From Coccinella septempunctata (taxonomy: Eukaryota; Arthropoda; Insecta; Coleoptera; Coccinellidae), in assembly GCF_907165205.1 (NCBI RefSeq), contig NC_058196.1, positions 7,234,501-7,298,500 on the forward strand: a stretch of 64,000 nucleotides of DNA, given 5' to 3'. A program made the translations under genes and the position numbers. This document shows, piece after piece, positions 22,018 to 34,806 of this stretch (its first letter is position 1; the number at the start of each line of letters is the position of its first letter). Under the pieces are notes generated by a model. That model was not told the DNA's origin, made no database searches, and saw only the letters and a program-made list of their open reading frames with translations.

Positions 22018-23880
22018 TTATAGTAATAGCAACGTAGCATTAATTAATTCGGTATATTATTGGAAAAATACAAATTTTTTATAGCGAAGGATAGTGGTTT
22101 TTAGACTCGGTATTCACGAAATTCATTTTGTTATGTTTTTTTTTTAATGTGAATCGGACCGAAATCTTGGATCGCCCGAACTGCTAGTTTCGTACACTTT
22201 TATGACAATAGCATAATAACTCAAATTTAAACATTTTAACAGAAATTTTTGAATTTAAGGGAGAGACACATTGAAAAAATTGATAGCAAGTTACCGCCTA
22301 AACTACGAGCTTGCCGAAGTTGAAACTGATACCAATCTACTCGGTGCTTCATTATATGTATAGTTTTATGACTCAGTGTTTTTTAGAACCTGTAGTAAAA
22401 AAAATTAAAAACTGTAAACTAGTCATCGCCTTCCAAAGGCTGTATCTTGAAACGGCTGTCGATTTGGAAAAAGAATTTATAGGAACTATCCCCGCTTATT
22501 TTCATTGAGGAATCATTTCCTCTAGTCCTTCGCATTTGTTTACAGATATCCTGTATATAGATATATTTTATCTCTGTACCTATTTATTTTGGATAGTAGA
22601 AGTTTAATCAATATGTGTTATTTTCGAAGACCAAAACAAAAATTTCAATTGCACCTGATTTGTTTAAGATTCATCATTTATTTTGAATAATAAAACTGCA
22701 TGCGAAAATACTCAAATTAACTTTTGTCTTTCTCCTTTCATCATGCGTCCATCATAGTGTCCGATGTTCATCATAGCTTTTGGCAATTTACCAATCATCA
22801 ATCATCTGTATGTCAATCATATGTATCCGAGTATGTATCTATATTATTAACTTCATTTTGTAGATTCATCATGTCTTGACAAAAATATGGTTGCAATTTC
22901 AGAATATGTTGACTCGAGTCCTTCAAAAGACTTGATATATTGATATTTTTTCCTTTACATCCTGTATGATCTATCGAAAAATGCAAATCTGTTTTGGATA
23001 ATTCTTCATAGAATCTTACCTGCTTCGATATAATTGGTAATTTTCTTTATGATACATCACTAAAAAATTTAAACCAGAGAGATGGTACAAGCTCTTCAAA
23101 TTTTCGGGAAAATTCAATATTTAAACATAATCGATAATAAAAGAGATATTTCTGAGCCAAGGATTCCTCAGTTCCTCAAAATCATTGAGCAATCCGATTT
23201 AAGAAAAATATATAGAGCGTTCCATTTGAAAAAACACAAGAATGTCCAACATTCGGTTTAGCCGACGTTGTTAATTTCTGTGATATTGTAAAATTTTTAG
23301 CATTTCTTCTCTTGATTCTGAAATGAAAATTTTCGGAATGGCTCATTGTCCCTGAAAATTCATCACTATTTACATCTTAATATTCTTTTCCAAAAAATTT
23401 TTTTTTTCTGAACAGCTCATTTTATTTCATACAGTGTAACAATACTCATCGTTATTCTAATAGGTAGTACTAGTTAGCCCAACGATCTATTTTTTCGGTG
23501 GATCCATCTTTTACCACCAAATCAATAAAAAAACATCATAAGCGAAAATAAGATCAATCAATCGAATCAACCCGATTTATACACTGTAGTGATGTTTGCC
23601 CACGGCCGTCCAGTTGCAAGAACGGCTATTTCACCACCATCAATACCGTATGTCTGATATGAATGCTGCAGTCTGTTAATTTTTTCCCATATTTGGAATA
23701 GAATGCCGAAACGAATAATAAGCTATATGCAAGGAAGGATGGAGTGACTTCTTATCAAGGATTATAAATTAGGGTTTATAATCTACAATTTCATACGTTT
23801 TTTTCTTTATTCAGAATATTTTACGGATTTTTACTCCGGGAGAAATATCAGTTCAAAATGGACGGTCAGAAAAATTGATG
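22018..23880. other. Gene-free stretch
   Basis: AT-rich intergenic DNA. The short open frames lack family motifs, and several homopolymer runs are present. I see no element ends or RNA genes. Confidence 0.5.
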
Positions 23881-25300
23881 GATAGAGTAAATAGAGGAAC
23901 GAATAAACATCCTTATATAAGTTTTTTCTTCATGCCCCAGGGTCCCAGCTCCAACGATTGAAAAGAACCACCACTATTCTGTAGACAATGGAGAACATGT
24001 TTCCCATATTTTTTCGAATGTGTGAAACGGTTGGCCAATTAAATTGATGAGAAATGTATCAGATTTACTCAGAAAAATTCATATTTCTTTCTGACATTCA
24101 ACGATCGAGAGTATGTCTCGATCCTCTTTTTTGTTTTGAAAATTTGAAATGTCCAAGAAAATTTATTTCCTCGTCCACCCTTTCCATCAATTATCTTGGA
24201 TGGCCATTTTAAATTTTGGAAAAAAAAAAAAAGGAACATGCGCTCCATCGTAAAGAGAATATCGGTTCATTTTCATCGATGGAGGTGGTTTTTCTGAGGA
24301 ATATTGTGATACATTTCTTTATCCACCACTTTTCTCGGCTGGCCATTTCGAACTTGAAAAATGAGGGATATGCGTCGTAGACTGAATAGTTCATTTTGAT
24401 CCTCGGAGCTGAAGTATGAAAAAAAAATTATGTTAGGAATATTTTATTCATCCTTCTGGAGGAGGAATCCTTAATACATTCTGAATAGAAACAAATCGGT
24501 TCATTTGATGGTTGGAGGTGGCGTTCTAGGGCTGTCAGAATGAAAAAACAAATTTTTTTACTACATTCTGATAGATTCCTCTATCCACCAAATTTCTTGG
24601 CCGGCCATTCTGAACTTGAAGAATGAGGAATAGGCGCTTCAACATAAAATGAATAGTTCATTTTTATAATTGGAGCGGTAATATGAACAAAAAAATTATG
24701 TTAGGGATATTTTAGTCATCCCTCTACGTACCTTAGCGATCAACTTCTTTGGTAGGATGTTTTGAACTGATTTATCTTCTGGAGAAGGAATCCTCAAAAC
24801 ATTCTGCATGGAAAAAAAAACGGTTCATTTGATTGTTGGAGATGGCCGTTCTAGGGCTGTCAGAATGAAACAATTTTTTTTTCTGAATACATTCTCATAC
24901 ATTCCTTCATACACCAATTTTCTTGGCCGGCCTTTCTGAACTTGAAAAATAAGGAATAGGTGAGGAATAGGCGCTTCATCGCCTCGAATAATTCATTTTG
25001 ATCCACGGAGCTGTAGTATGAACAAAAGTTATGTTAGGGATATTTTAGTCATCCCTCTATGTACTTTAGCCACCAATTTCCTCGGCCGACCTTTGAACCG
25101 ACTTATCTTCTTCAGAAGGAATCCTTGAAACATTCTGAATGAAAGAAAACCGAATATCGGTTCATTTTGATCGTTCGAGGTGAGAGATTCTTTTATGAGT
25201 AAATTCTGTACATCCCTATATACACCAATTTTCTTGGACGATCATTCTGAACTCGAAAAAAAGGAGGAATATGAGCGTCATCGTAGTATGAAAATCAATA
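23881..25300 (+). repeat. Degenerate tandem array, ~150-bp unit
   Basis: A recurring block of the type TTTCTTGGCCGGCCATTCTGAACTTGAA appears in diverged form near 24182, 24334, 24595, 24735, 24922, 25078 and 25234, mostly at 140-190 bp or double spacing. It alternates with ATCGGTTCATTTTGATC and TATGTTAGGGATATTTTAGTCATCCCTCTA blocks. Copies are heavily diverged with indels, so this is an old array. It shows no resemblance to the 145-bp satellite. No coding function is seen. Confidence 0.7.
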
Positions 25301-25784
25301 ATGAAATCAGGGATTATAAAACATGATTTTTAGTCCTTGGTATGCAATGAGTCTTTTCCTTGCTAAAACATAGGTAATTATTCGGTTCGCCATACTATTA
25401 TGAATGAGGGAAAATAAATTAAGCGACTGCTGCATTAATATTAGAGATCGGCCGGGAGCAAAAATAAGATTATATGACTCGAGGGAATAATATTAATTCG
25501 AGGAGGATCATCGTTGTATGTATTGAACCAAATATGGTTCCATCAGGACAATAGTCTTAATCACGAATCAATTTGGAATGTTAGAACACTACAGTTCAAA
25601 TATTCAATGAGCTGTTATTTTCAACATCAATGCATTTTAGATATCAGGATAAAGAATAAACCATACCATTGAATAATTTTCCTTAGATAGATTTTCCCTG
25701 AATAGATTTTTTTTAGATAGATACCTGAAAACTCGAACCTGAGAGTGCATAAACTCACTACTTACTCAATGTGTTTCTATATCT
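25301..25784. other. Gene-free stretch
   Basis: No gene or repeat seen except two adjacent diverged copies of TTTAGATAGAT near 25680-25725. The stretch ends at the (ATTT)n tail of the LINE. Confidence 0.45.
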
Positions 25785-27890
25785 TTTATTTATTTATTCA
25801 TTTATTGATTTAATCAGGATCCCCAACAGAAATACATCCAATGACAGGGGATCACAACAAATTACAAAAAAAAAAACAAAATAAGATATCTAGCGCACTC
25901 AAAAATTGAAAAACTAATGAAAACACAATATGATTTCATTCAAACAAGCTCATCCATAATTATGACATAAGTAAGAAGTGATCTTTCTCTTGAAAACAGG
26001 CAGTGAAAGATTGAATATATCTATATTATTGATGTGATAGTTATAAAATCTGACTATTCTAAGAAATACAGAGTGATAATAAAGGGACGTTCGCGCTCGT
26101 GGAACAAAGAAAAGCTCCTTCCGACGATTGTCGACAAAACGAACATTCAAATGGATATTTTCAATCAACGGAAAATCAAAATGATTGTTGACTATTCGGA
26201 ACAAAAAGACCCCATCGAAAACAACCCTCCTCTGCTCCAAGCTCACGATCTTAAACAACTTCAACCTTGATTCATATGGACATATTGCTTGACGATCGCC
26301 AAATCTATACTGCATATGTTTTGTGAACTTTCTCTGAACCCTCTCTAATCTATCGACGTATTTATAATAATATGGATTCCATACAGGTGTAGCATATTAA
26401 TATACTACGAACCAATGCGAAAAATAGTAACTTCAATGTCTCTATATTTTTAAACTGTTTGGAAATTCTTAGCACAAAACCGAGCATTTTGAAAGCCCTA
26501 GCAACTATCTGATCAATATGAATTTCCAATGACAATTTGGAATCAAGTACTATACCAAGATCTTTGAAATCTTTTACTCTATTCAAAACAAAACCATATA
26601 CAGAGAGGGAGAGCATCAGAGGGTTCAAGTTCTCAGTGAACGTTATATGTTTACATTTCTCAACATTTAAAATCAAGTAACGACTTGAACAGAAATCAGT
26701 GAATATGTCGAGATCGCTTTGAAAGTTCAGAATATCATCATGCTTCTTGAATAATGATACATTTTCAGATCATCTGCATAAAGTTCGAAATTTACATAAT
26801 GAAAGCAGTCAGATACGTCGTTTATATAAAGGGAAAAAAGCAAAGGGCCCAAATGCGAACCCTGCGGAACCCCCGATGTCACCTGAAAAACCGACGAAGG
26901 CACACTATTCACAACGACATATTGAAAACGGCCCGACAAATAAGACCCAATCCACGCCAGCAAACCACCCTGAATACCAAAATCTTCAAGAATTCTCATA
27001 AGGGTAGCACAATGTACCTTGTCGAAGGCCTTCGCAATATCGGTATACACAGCATCTACCTGAAAGCCTCGATCAAAACTTTCTGAGATGAAATCAATAA
27101 AAGGTGTTAAATTCGATAGAACCGATCTCCCCTTGAAGAAGCCGTGTTGTTTAATATTTATTATAGATTTGAGCGACGCGAACAAAAAATCAGTTACAAT
27201 AGATTCAAAAAGCTTCCCAAAATGACTCAAGATACAAATCGGCCGGTAGTTCGATACGAGATTCACTTTACTGCCCTTGTGAACGGGAGCGACCTTCGCA
27301 AGCTTCCTCGTATTAGGAAAAACGCCATTGCTCAAAGACTGGTTATAAATTATATGAAGTGGTGACACCCGAGATTCGCCGCAGAATTTGATAAATATCG
27401 GAGGAATTGAGTCCGGTCCAGGACCCTTGTCAATCCTCAAACCCTTAATCTTACTCAGAATTACATCCTCATTTTACATTAACATAATCAGACTCCATGA
27501 TTTTACTCACATTGCTTTTATATATAACTGGTTTATTTGGATCTTCAAAAACACTAGAAAAATATTCAGCAAATGCATTAGCTTTATCTTCACTAGACTC
27601 AAACGTAAAATCATTATGACACATCAATTCGGGAACTCCCACACCTTTTCGATTATCATTTACAAATGACCAGAAATTTTTTGTGTTCTTGATTATATTA
27701 TTTTCAACATATGAGATGTATTCCGTATAATCTCTCTGAATTAAATGTTCACAGTGTTTGCGAAGAATGGAAAAGTTTTCGTTATCAGAAGTATTCTTAT
27801 ATTTTTTGAATTTACCACGATATCTCACTTTCTCTCCAATAAGATCAATTGTTTGTTTGGAAAACCTTCCTTCATAGACTGAGACAATTC
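25785..27890 (-). pseudogene. 5'-truncated LINE ORF2 (Jockey superfamily)
   Basis: Reverse transcriptase part of a non-LTR retrotransposon on the minus strand. In order: upstream linker with FAEYFSSVFEDP (27469-27828); RT core with KGPGPDSIPP, KVNLVSNYRPICILSHFGKLFE, DAVYTDIAKAFDKV, GVPQGSHLGPLLFSLYINDV and a catalytic YADD (27440-26727); then thumb and C-terminal pieces (26676-26362 and 26315-25950) ending with a short C terminus. At least three frame changes or stops separate these pieces, so it is dead. The endonuclease domain and ORF1 are missing. The 3' end is a short-repeat tail, read on this strand as AATAAATAAATAAA (near 25788-25805), typical of CR1/L2/Jockey-type elements. It may belong to the same broad group as the LINE at 32458-35610. 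Confidence 0.85.
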
Positions 27891-29036
27891 AATTGTTTAC
27901 GAAACTGAACATAACCTCTCAATGTAGTGAATGAAAGATCCTCATTTTGAACTTACTGTACATAACTGGCATGGGGAAAAATAGTAATGCGATGTCCCGA
28001 CGTACTCGCGAGTTCGATTCCGGGCCAAGTGTAAAAACTGTCTAGTAAGTATGGATGGAAATGAGCACAACACAGAAAATAACACCTCCGCGTGTGAGGG
28101 TAAAACATTGGTTTCTAGGAGATTAAAAGGCTAATAGATGGGATAGGTAACGTCGTGGTAAATTTTTGTAACGTTGAGATAGTTAATGATGGCCCCAACG
28201 GGATATCCATTGGACGTCTGCGATGGACGTCCGAATTCGGTTCAGAGTTGTGACATTTGTGCGTCCCTCGGATGTCCATAGAACGTCCATTGTACCAGAA
28301 ATGGACGTCCGATGGAAGAAAAACGTCGCATGGATGTCCATAAGACTACTTTGTGCTATTAGGGTAGGAACAGGCAGACAGACAGCGGAAAGCTACTTTG
28401 TTTTATAATATGTTCTACTTCAGCTGATGAGTATCCGGATCAAATCTGTATTTCAACATCTCGAAGTAGTTATTTGCCGCCTCTGTAACATTCCGCGATT
28501 CTCATCTAACAAACAACTTGAAGCTCGATTCAGATCAAAGCGCCCTTGAAGGTTGTACCCTTCTCCTAGTTTGTCTAGGTTTATCGTTAAAAAACGGTAG
28601 TGTTTTACAAGTTTTAAGTCGATAAGGTGCCATTAACTCAAAATAATAACTCATTATTTTATAAGATAATCCTCTTGGAAATTTCTCTGTCAATCTTAAA
28701 AATTTCTATTTGCTGCTCGCAGATGATTTTGCACCTTCGAATGTCACTGAAAAATAAATAGTATGACTTCCGTAAAACAGGACATTTCGCATTAGCCAAC
28801 CTTTTCAGGACTGCAGTTTTGCCAAAGGCATAACAATGTTTTTGTGATTACGGGTGGTTTTTATAAATTCCCACCAAAAAGCGGGATCGAAAAAAACTTC
28901 AATTTATATTTATTTATAAACTATCATGAACATCTTTGTCATCTAATTCGAAAGTTCACGATCGAACATGTCACAGAAGATATGTTTGTCCGTCAGAGGG
29001 ACGTCTTAAATATCCTTTTTGACCTAACCAGTGCCT
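27891..29036. other. Mostly gene-free, with SINE-like and GGACGTCC-rich spots
   Basis: No protein gene is supported. Near 28008-28021 the text GAGTTCGATTCCGGGCC matches an RNA polymerase III B-box, but I see no convincing A-box or tRNA fold, so at most it is a SINE fragment. At 28200-28345 variants of ATGGACGTCC and its reverse complement GGACGTCCAT recur at least six times. The rest is unremarkable AT-rich DNA. Confidence 0.45.
28200..28345. repeat. Cluster of palindromic GGACGTCC-type motifs
   Basis: Variants of the near-palindrome ATGGACGTCC occur repeatedly (for example ATTGGACGTC, ATGGACGTCC, GGATGTCCAT, GAACGTCCAT, ATGGACGTCC, ATGGATGTCC). Such clusters are often inside non-autonomous DNA elements. 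I could not define clear element ends. Confidence 0.55.
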
Positions 29037-29130
29037 GAAAACCTGGAAAGGGCTACAACAAAGGGCTCTTGATATCTGAGATATCTGGGATAAGTGAATG
29101 TTCCTCTAGAGAGGAGTGTGACAGCCGCAA
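29037..29130 (+). mobile_element. 3' tail of an R4/Dong-type element (family C)
   Basis: This 95-bp piece (AAACCTGGAAAGGGCT through GAGTGTGACAGCCGC) matches the 3' ends of family C copies at 31734-31830 and 41647-41745. It lies directly before another family C copy in the same orientation, so two copies stood head to tail here as they do at 40063-43302. Confidence 0.8.
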
Positions 29131-31850
29131 AAAGAAATCATGGATAGGAACAGGACACACACAGAACGAGAAACAGAAAATGCTACAGCTCATCACTGCC
29201 GCGACACTCTGATACAACTCGCAACTCTGTATGTGGAATGCCTGAGGAAATATGAGAGCAATTATACCCGGAAAAGAGACAATAATTTATTCGAAAAGTC
29301 GGAAGAATCTTTTTACCGATCGCTCACATCGTCTGATGGAGAAAATGGAAAAGTTAGAACCAATTATCAACGAAACCTCGTTTAATGGAGATACCGGATG
29401 GATTGAGAATGAAAAATCTGAAGCTATGAAATATACATCAATGCAGCATGACATGATCGAAATTGGACAAGGAAAATCAGCTATAAGGGGACTACACAAC
29501 TTGGAAACACCTGGGCCTGATGGTTAACAGAACTTCTGGATCAAGAAACTTTGAATCATGCACGACGAATTGACCTTCGCAATAAAAGATGTTATTGAAA
29601 ATCCTGAAAAAATACCAGTGTTCCTAACACATGGCACAACATACCTGTTACATAAAGAGTAAAGGAATACAGGAGACCCAACCAAGTACCGACCAATCAC
29701 ATGCCTTCAAACGATGTATAAATTAATCACATCGTGTATTTCCGACCGAATTAATAAACATTGTAAAATGAATAACATCATCGCCAAGCAACAGAAAGGA
29801 TGCACCACCAAAGACTGCTGAGGATGCGAAGAACAACTAATAATAGATTCAGTTATCTGCAATTAAGCGAGGGAATCTTTACGATGCGTACATTGACTAC
29901 AAAAAGGCATTCGATTCCATACCTCACGAATGGCTTTTGACGATTTTGAAGATTTACTAGGAAGATTCCAATGTTGTTTCTGAAATGAAAAAATGAAAGA
30001 AGCAGATGGAGCTATTCGAATAAGACGCCGAATTTTTTAAATAGACTCGCTGAGCCCTCTGTGGTTCTGTATGGCCCTGAATCCTTTGTCTCATAGTTTG
30101 AATTCTACGAACTACGGATTTGCCATCAAGAGCGGCAGTAGAACTATGATGAAACTGAATCATCTCCCTTATATGGACGATTTGAAACTCTTCGTATCTA
30201 CTAAGAACTAAATGCAACAGATGCTGAAAATGGTGGAAGGATTCTCGAAAGATATCAAAATGAAATTAGGACTGGAAAAATATCGACTAACGACAGGCAA
30301 AATAGAAGATGGTACACATTCGAACTCGAGGAAGGTGCTTAAATTGAAGCATTGAAGGAAGGAGGCACACACAGTATCAGGGCCAGATGAAGAAAGAATT
30401 AACAGAGGAGTTCACCCGAATATTGAGGAGGATAATGAAAACTGTCTTAACAGCAAGAATCGGATCAAAGAGATTAATACCTACGATTGCTCAGCACTGA
30501 GCTACGCCTTCAGTTTAATCTCTCGAACCACCGCGGATTTAGCAGCCCTACAGATAAAAATAAGGACAATGCGGACAAAACATAATTAAAATCACCTCAA
30601 AAGATCAAAAGAACGAACAGAGCTACCACGACACTTTGGGGGTAGAGGAATTGTTGACTAATCCAAGTGCATGTACCAGGAAATTGAAGGACTTCGAAAA
30701 TATATCCTGAAATAGGTTGCTTCTTCAGAACTACATCGAGCAGTTTGTGTTGGTGTTAGTTCTGCTCCACTGAAGCTACAACAAGACCACTTGGAAACTG
30801 TCGAACACTCTGCAGAAAGCAAAATGCAGAAACTGATTGGAAAACCTTTGCATGGAATGCACCCGATCGAGGTCGATCATGATAACGTCGACATATCTGC
30901 GTCGAAATACTGGTTGACTTCCGGAAGGCTGTTTCCTGAGACAGAGGGCTTCATCCGCGCCATCCAAGATCAGGTGAATCCGAAAAGGAACTACATGAAA
31001 TTTATCGCTCAGTAAAGGACTATAGCTCTCGTTTCATGTGTGCGACACATGAAACTATTCTTCACATCACTGGAGGATATCAGAAATTCGCAGGCACGAA
31101 GGACAAAAATAGACGTGATGCTGTTGCCAAGATTCTTCACCAAGAACTGGCAAATAAAATACCAACTTCTAACGCCAAAAAAGATTTTCCATTACAATTA
31201 CCATCCGGATGCTGTATTGGAAAATGATCATCACAAGCTCTATTGGGATCGCACGGATCTCACAGTCCGGAAAATTACTCACAATAGACTTGACCTCGTA
31301 TTGCTGAAGAACGATGAGAACAGAGCACTATTCTTCGACGTGGCGATTCCAAATAAAAACAGTCTTCTAGATAGGCACAATGGAAAAATTTCAAAATACA
31401 GAGACCTAGAGGAACAAAACAGGAGACAGTGGAAGTTAAAAGAGATCAAGACCAAACCTATTATTATTTCATCTACAGGCCTGATACCAAAGACAGTCGA
31501 AGAAACTACCAGAGAGCTTTAGGAAACTTCAGTTGGACGGAAATATTTATAGAGTCATGCAGAAGACTGTACTGCTGGGAATGGCGAGAACTGTACGCAA
31601 GTACATGGGGAATGAAAAGGAACACCGTCTGCTTCGAGAGGAAGTCGCCAAGGAGCAGCCAAGGAGGGGCCAAGGAGCAGCCAAGGAGGGGCCAAGGAGC
31701 GGCCCGAACCCGACCACCACCACGAGCCCGAAAACTTAGAAAGGGCTCCAACAGAGCTTAATCCTGTTTATATCTGAGATACCTGGTATAAATGAATGTT
31801 CCTCTGGAGGAGAGTGTCAATGTTTCAAGACTGAAGTCACAATAGTTTAT
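29131..31850 (+). pseudogene. Decayed R4/Dong-type non-LTR element (C0)
   Basis: The longest family C copy, but full of stops and frameshifts. In order: an N-terminal region (from 29140); the RT start with LETPGPDG near 29510 and TKYRPITCLQTMYK near 29680; a DYKKAFDSIPHEW equivalent near 29895; a YMDD equivalent at 30170-30181; the thumb and linker with PETEGFIRAIQDQV (about 30940); a degraded Cys/His finger around 31030-31075; and a restriction-like endonuclease with KLYWDRTDLT, RLDLVLL and FFDVAIP (31235-31350). The GC-rich 3' part has a 22-bp unit (CCAAGGAGCAGCCAAGGAGG-type) repeated near 31648-31695. Family assignment rests on this RT plus C-terminal endonuclease order, which is known for the R2/R4/Dong group. 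It encodes nothing functional. Confidence 0.85.
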
Positions 31851-32440
31851 TGAGTATAAACATTGATCGCAGAAGCAAGACCCTGTACGCGATAAATAGA
31901 AAGTAAGAAGATTATTTTGGAATCTCATCTTGGAACAGAAGTGTTAAAACTTTGTTCTCTAGTTCTCAAAATTATATTTTATTATATACATGTAATGTGG
32001 TTCCTTCTCTAATTTTTCAGTATCAATTTCTGTTATAAGCATAAATTAGCAATAATATTATCAGGTAATGATCCAATACAAATATGGCTTTCTGAAAGGG
32101 TACGCAACCTTATTTGCATTTATTAAAAAATTCATTGGAATGAATTGAAACAGCGCTCACGCCGGTCTCGTAAGATACTAAAGATGCATATGTATATGGG
32201 ATATGGATAACATATTATCTGGTACGTTCTCGTTATTCGCTTGAATTCAGTGGTAATGGGTGGAAACTTTTCGGTGAATTTGATATTGTTGGAAGGCAGG
32301 AAAATTTTGTTCTTACTGGGAGTATATTTGATGGTGAATATCAATTTTATTGGAAAAAACAAGGGCGACTTATTGTTGCTTTTCCCATCTCGGAAGTTAT
32401 TTCATACACGTGTGAAACAATATACTGCTGGTGAATTAGA
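31851..32440. other. Gene-free stretch
   Basis: AT-rich sequence between the R4/Dong-type remnant and the LINE ORF1. It may include the LINE 5' UTR near its right end. Nothing else is supported. Confidence 0.45.
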
Positions 32441-32457
32441 GGTAAGAAATCGAAAAA

Positions 32458-32950
32458 ATGGGAAGATCAAATAAACAGTCATCGTCAGTGGCGGAACAGG
32501 CAAGTTGTGGGAAATGTAATAGAAAATTTTCCAAAACAGATTACAAAGTACTATGCTCTGGCCGTTGTAATAAATGGTCCTGTGAGAGTTGCACGGGCTT
32601 GCAGAAAAACCAATTAAAGAAAATGCCGAAGTCAAACATCACATGGGAATGTACAGAGTGTACCCAAAACAAGAGAAGATCTATTGTTCGAGAAATCAGC
32701 TCAGATGATGAAGACAACCCTGATGAGGATGAGAGAATCACAATTGGAGACATTATGAGAGAGAAGAGAAGTAATCATGAAAGAGTTACCATGGATATGC
32801 AGATCTTCCGTAGGGAGGTCACTCATACTCTACAGTTTTTGTCGGACTCATTTGAGAAATTGAAAAAGGAGAACAAGTTGATCAAGGAAATATTGGAAGG
32901 GAAACAGAAAAAGTTAAATATTGCTAATGCAAGCATAAAAGTATTGGAGG
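32458..32950 (+). pseudogene. LINE ORF1, 5' part, with PHD-like finger
   Basis: N-terminal half of a non-LTR retrotransposon ORF1 protein starting at MGRSNKQSS. Residues 16-70 carry a Cys-rich PHD-like finger (CGKC, CSGRCNKWSCESC, WECTEC), known from ORF1 of CR1/L2/Jockey-type LINEs. An acidic stretch (SSDDEDNPDEDE) and a Lys/Glu-rich predicted coiled coil follow. The frame runs into the solo LTR at 32951 and resumes in the same phase after 34806 once a single target duplication is counted, so the LTR insertion is the only lesion visible in ORF1. Confidence 0.8.
32946..32950 (+). repeat. Target-site duplication GGAGG (left)
   Basis: GGAGG here and at 34807-34811 flanks the solo LTR exactly. 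Five bases is the usual BEL/Pao duplication length. Confidence 0.9.
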
Positions 32951-34806
32951 TGTTAAAAATTGGAGTAATTTTTAACCCAACTCTACCACTCGATGCACAT
33001 CTTTAGCAACTCAGTGACTACGTTTATCGTTACATGCTTCTGTGAACGTAACCTTAAAATCGCTGTCAATCAGCTGTTCAAAAAAACCGGTGGAACCTGT
33101 TGAATCTGCTCAATTTAATTAATTCTCTCTAGATTCTTGGTTCGCTCAAGTGAATTGGAACTTGGTCTAAATTCTTAACGTGATTTTTAGTGCACTCTCA
33201 ACTTTTTCAGTCAGCTCAAATCTAATAATATTATTTTATATTATAATAATCGATCGATCAACATCTCAAAAAGGTACAGTACTTTTTCACTCAACAAAAA
33301 ATGTAGTCATTTTTTGCATGTGTCACGTTAGAATATCATTCTACATAATTTTCCTCTCAACATTCACTCCATCGCTATGCATTTTCTCACTATTACATTT
33401 GCAATATTCTGCTCTACATCTCTCTATCATATTTGCATGTATATTTTCTCAATTTTCTCCAAATCTTTCAATCAACCACGTGCTCAATGTATCTAACTGC
33501 TTCAACCTTCTCGAAATGCATCGATATTCCATTCACTTTAAATCACATCACCTCGACAACCACTCACATTTTAATTTCTCTAATTTTAGCACCAAGTTCA
33601 CATTTCACACCACTCTATTAGAAGCTTATATACTTGGATTCACTCTCATTTTGTATATATGTCATCTCAGATTAACTTTACACCTCTTACGATCAGACTT
33701 CTCAGGCCTCTTAAGTTTCAGGTACCTCTACGCTCAAGTTGGACACTTCGAAGGCTTCTCATAGACCAGATCGAAATCCATCTCACTACACTCAGAACTC
33801 TGAATAATGGACTACACTCTATCAACTCTATTGGACAGACTGGTTTGTGATAATGCTCGAGGAGGTCCAATCTGATTTCAACTCAATAAGTATAATTTAT
33901 TATACACTTTTGCATGTCTCTATTACCTGAAACTTATAATACCTTATTTATTTTCTCTAACGTTGTGAACTGCTCTTCTTGTTTCATCTCAATTATGAAT
34001 ACTATTCATTAATTCTTTCTACGTTTACAATATTTCATTTCTCTTCATTGCATTTGTAACACAACTCACCTCAATTTATGTACTCTCATACAACACCTTC
34101 TGCTTTTCTAATAGATTTGCTATTCCTGTAAGCGTTGGTAATCATCTCTCTACATTACATTTGTTACACGACTCACCTCAATTTATGTACTCTCATAAAA
34201 CAACTTCTGCTTTTCTAATAGATTTGCTATTCCTGTAAGCGTTGGTAATCATCTCTCTCATTCTGTCTCATTACACCTGTCTCACTACATTACATATCTC
34301 TAACTTCTCAAGTTGTCACTGCAACCTTCTGTTTTTCTGATAGCGAGACAGTTTATGAAATCGTAAACTCTGTCACTGTAAACGTTGTGCTTGCATGATA
34401 ACACTCACATCAATTCATAACTATCAAGCTCAATTATTATGCAACTCAAAATACATAAACACGTTTTGATGTAAATATATCTCAATTCTTATCAAACACA
34501 TAATAATTGATCTTGTTACTCGATACATGAAATTCACTCAACCTGCTCTTTCTCTCAAGCAAATACAACGTTTATTTTCTCGTTGATACATTACTCTAAA
34601 ATTCTCTCAATAACTTCTCAATAATTGTAAATAGGTTCACTCTGTTTAGATGTTGTATATAATTTTACTTCATGCGAGTGTCTATTTATTATGTGACGTG
34701 TTTGATATACAATAAAGATTTTATTTTACCATCTCCAACTCAATCATTTGGTAACAGTCCACTTTTAAGTAATTGCCAAAAATCTCAACACCCAGATTTT
34801 TGAACA
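32951..34806 (+). mobile_element. Solo LTR of BEL-2 family
   Basis: A 1,856-bp copy of the LTR at 5991-7857, from TGTTAAAAAT to TTTTTGAACA, with no element interior on either side and perfect GGAGG duplications. This is the product expected from recombination between the two LTRs of a full BEL-2 insertion in LINE ORF1. The two LTRs differ by scattered substitutions and small indels. The short open frames inside it (for example 33180-33764) are not genes. Confidence 0.95.

Noticed and set aside
26034..27669. Plus-strand frames across the LINE remnant at 25785-27890
   Set aside because: They are antisense to clear RT motifs on the minus strand.
28844..29038. Possible small host gene (64 codons)
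   Set aside because: No family resemblance, no splice or promoter context; length is expected by chance.
33180..33850. Plus-strand open frames in the solo LTR and the matching frames at 6473-6890
   Set aside because: Both lie inside BEL-2 LTRs, which are non-coding; the frames are Ser/Leu/His-rich low-complexity translations of CT-rich sequence.
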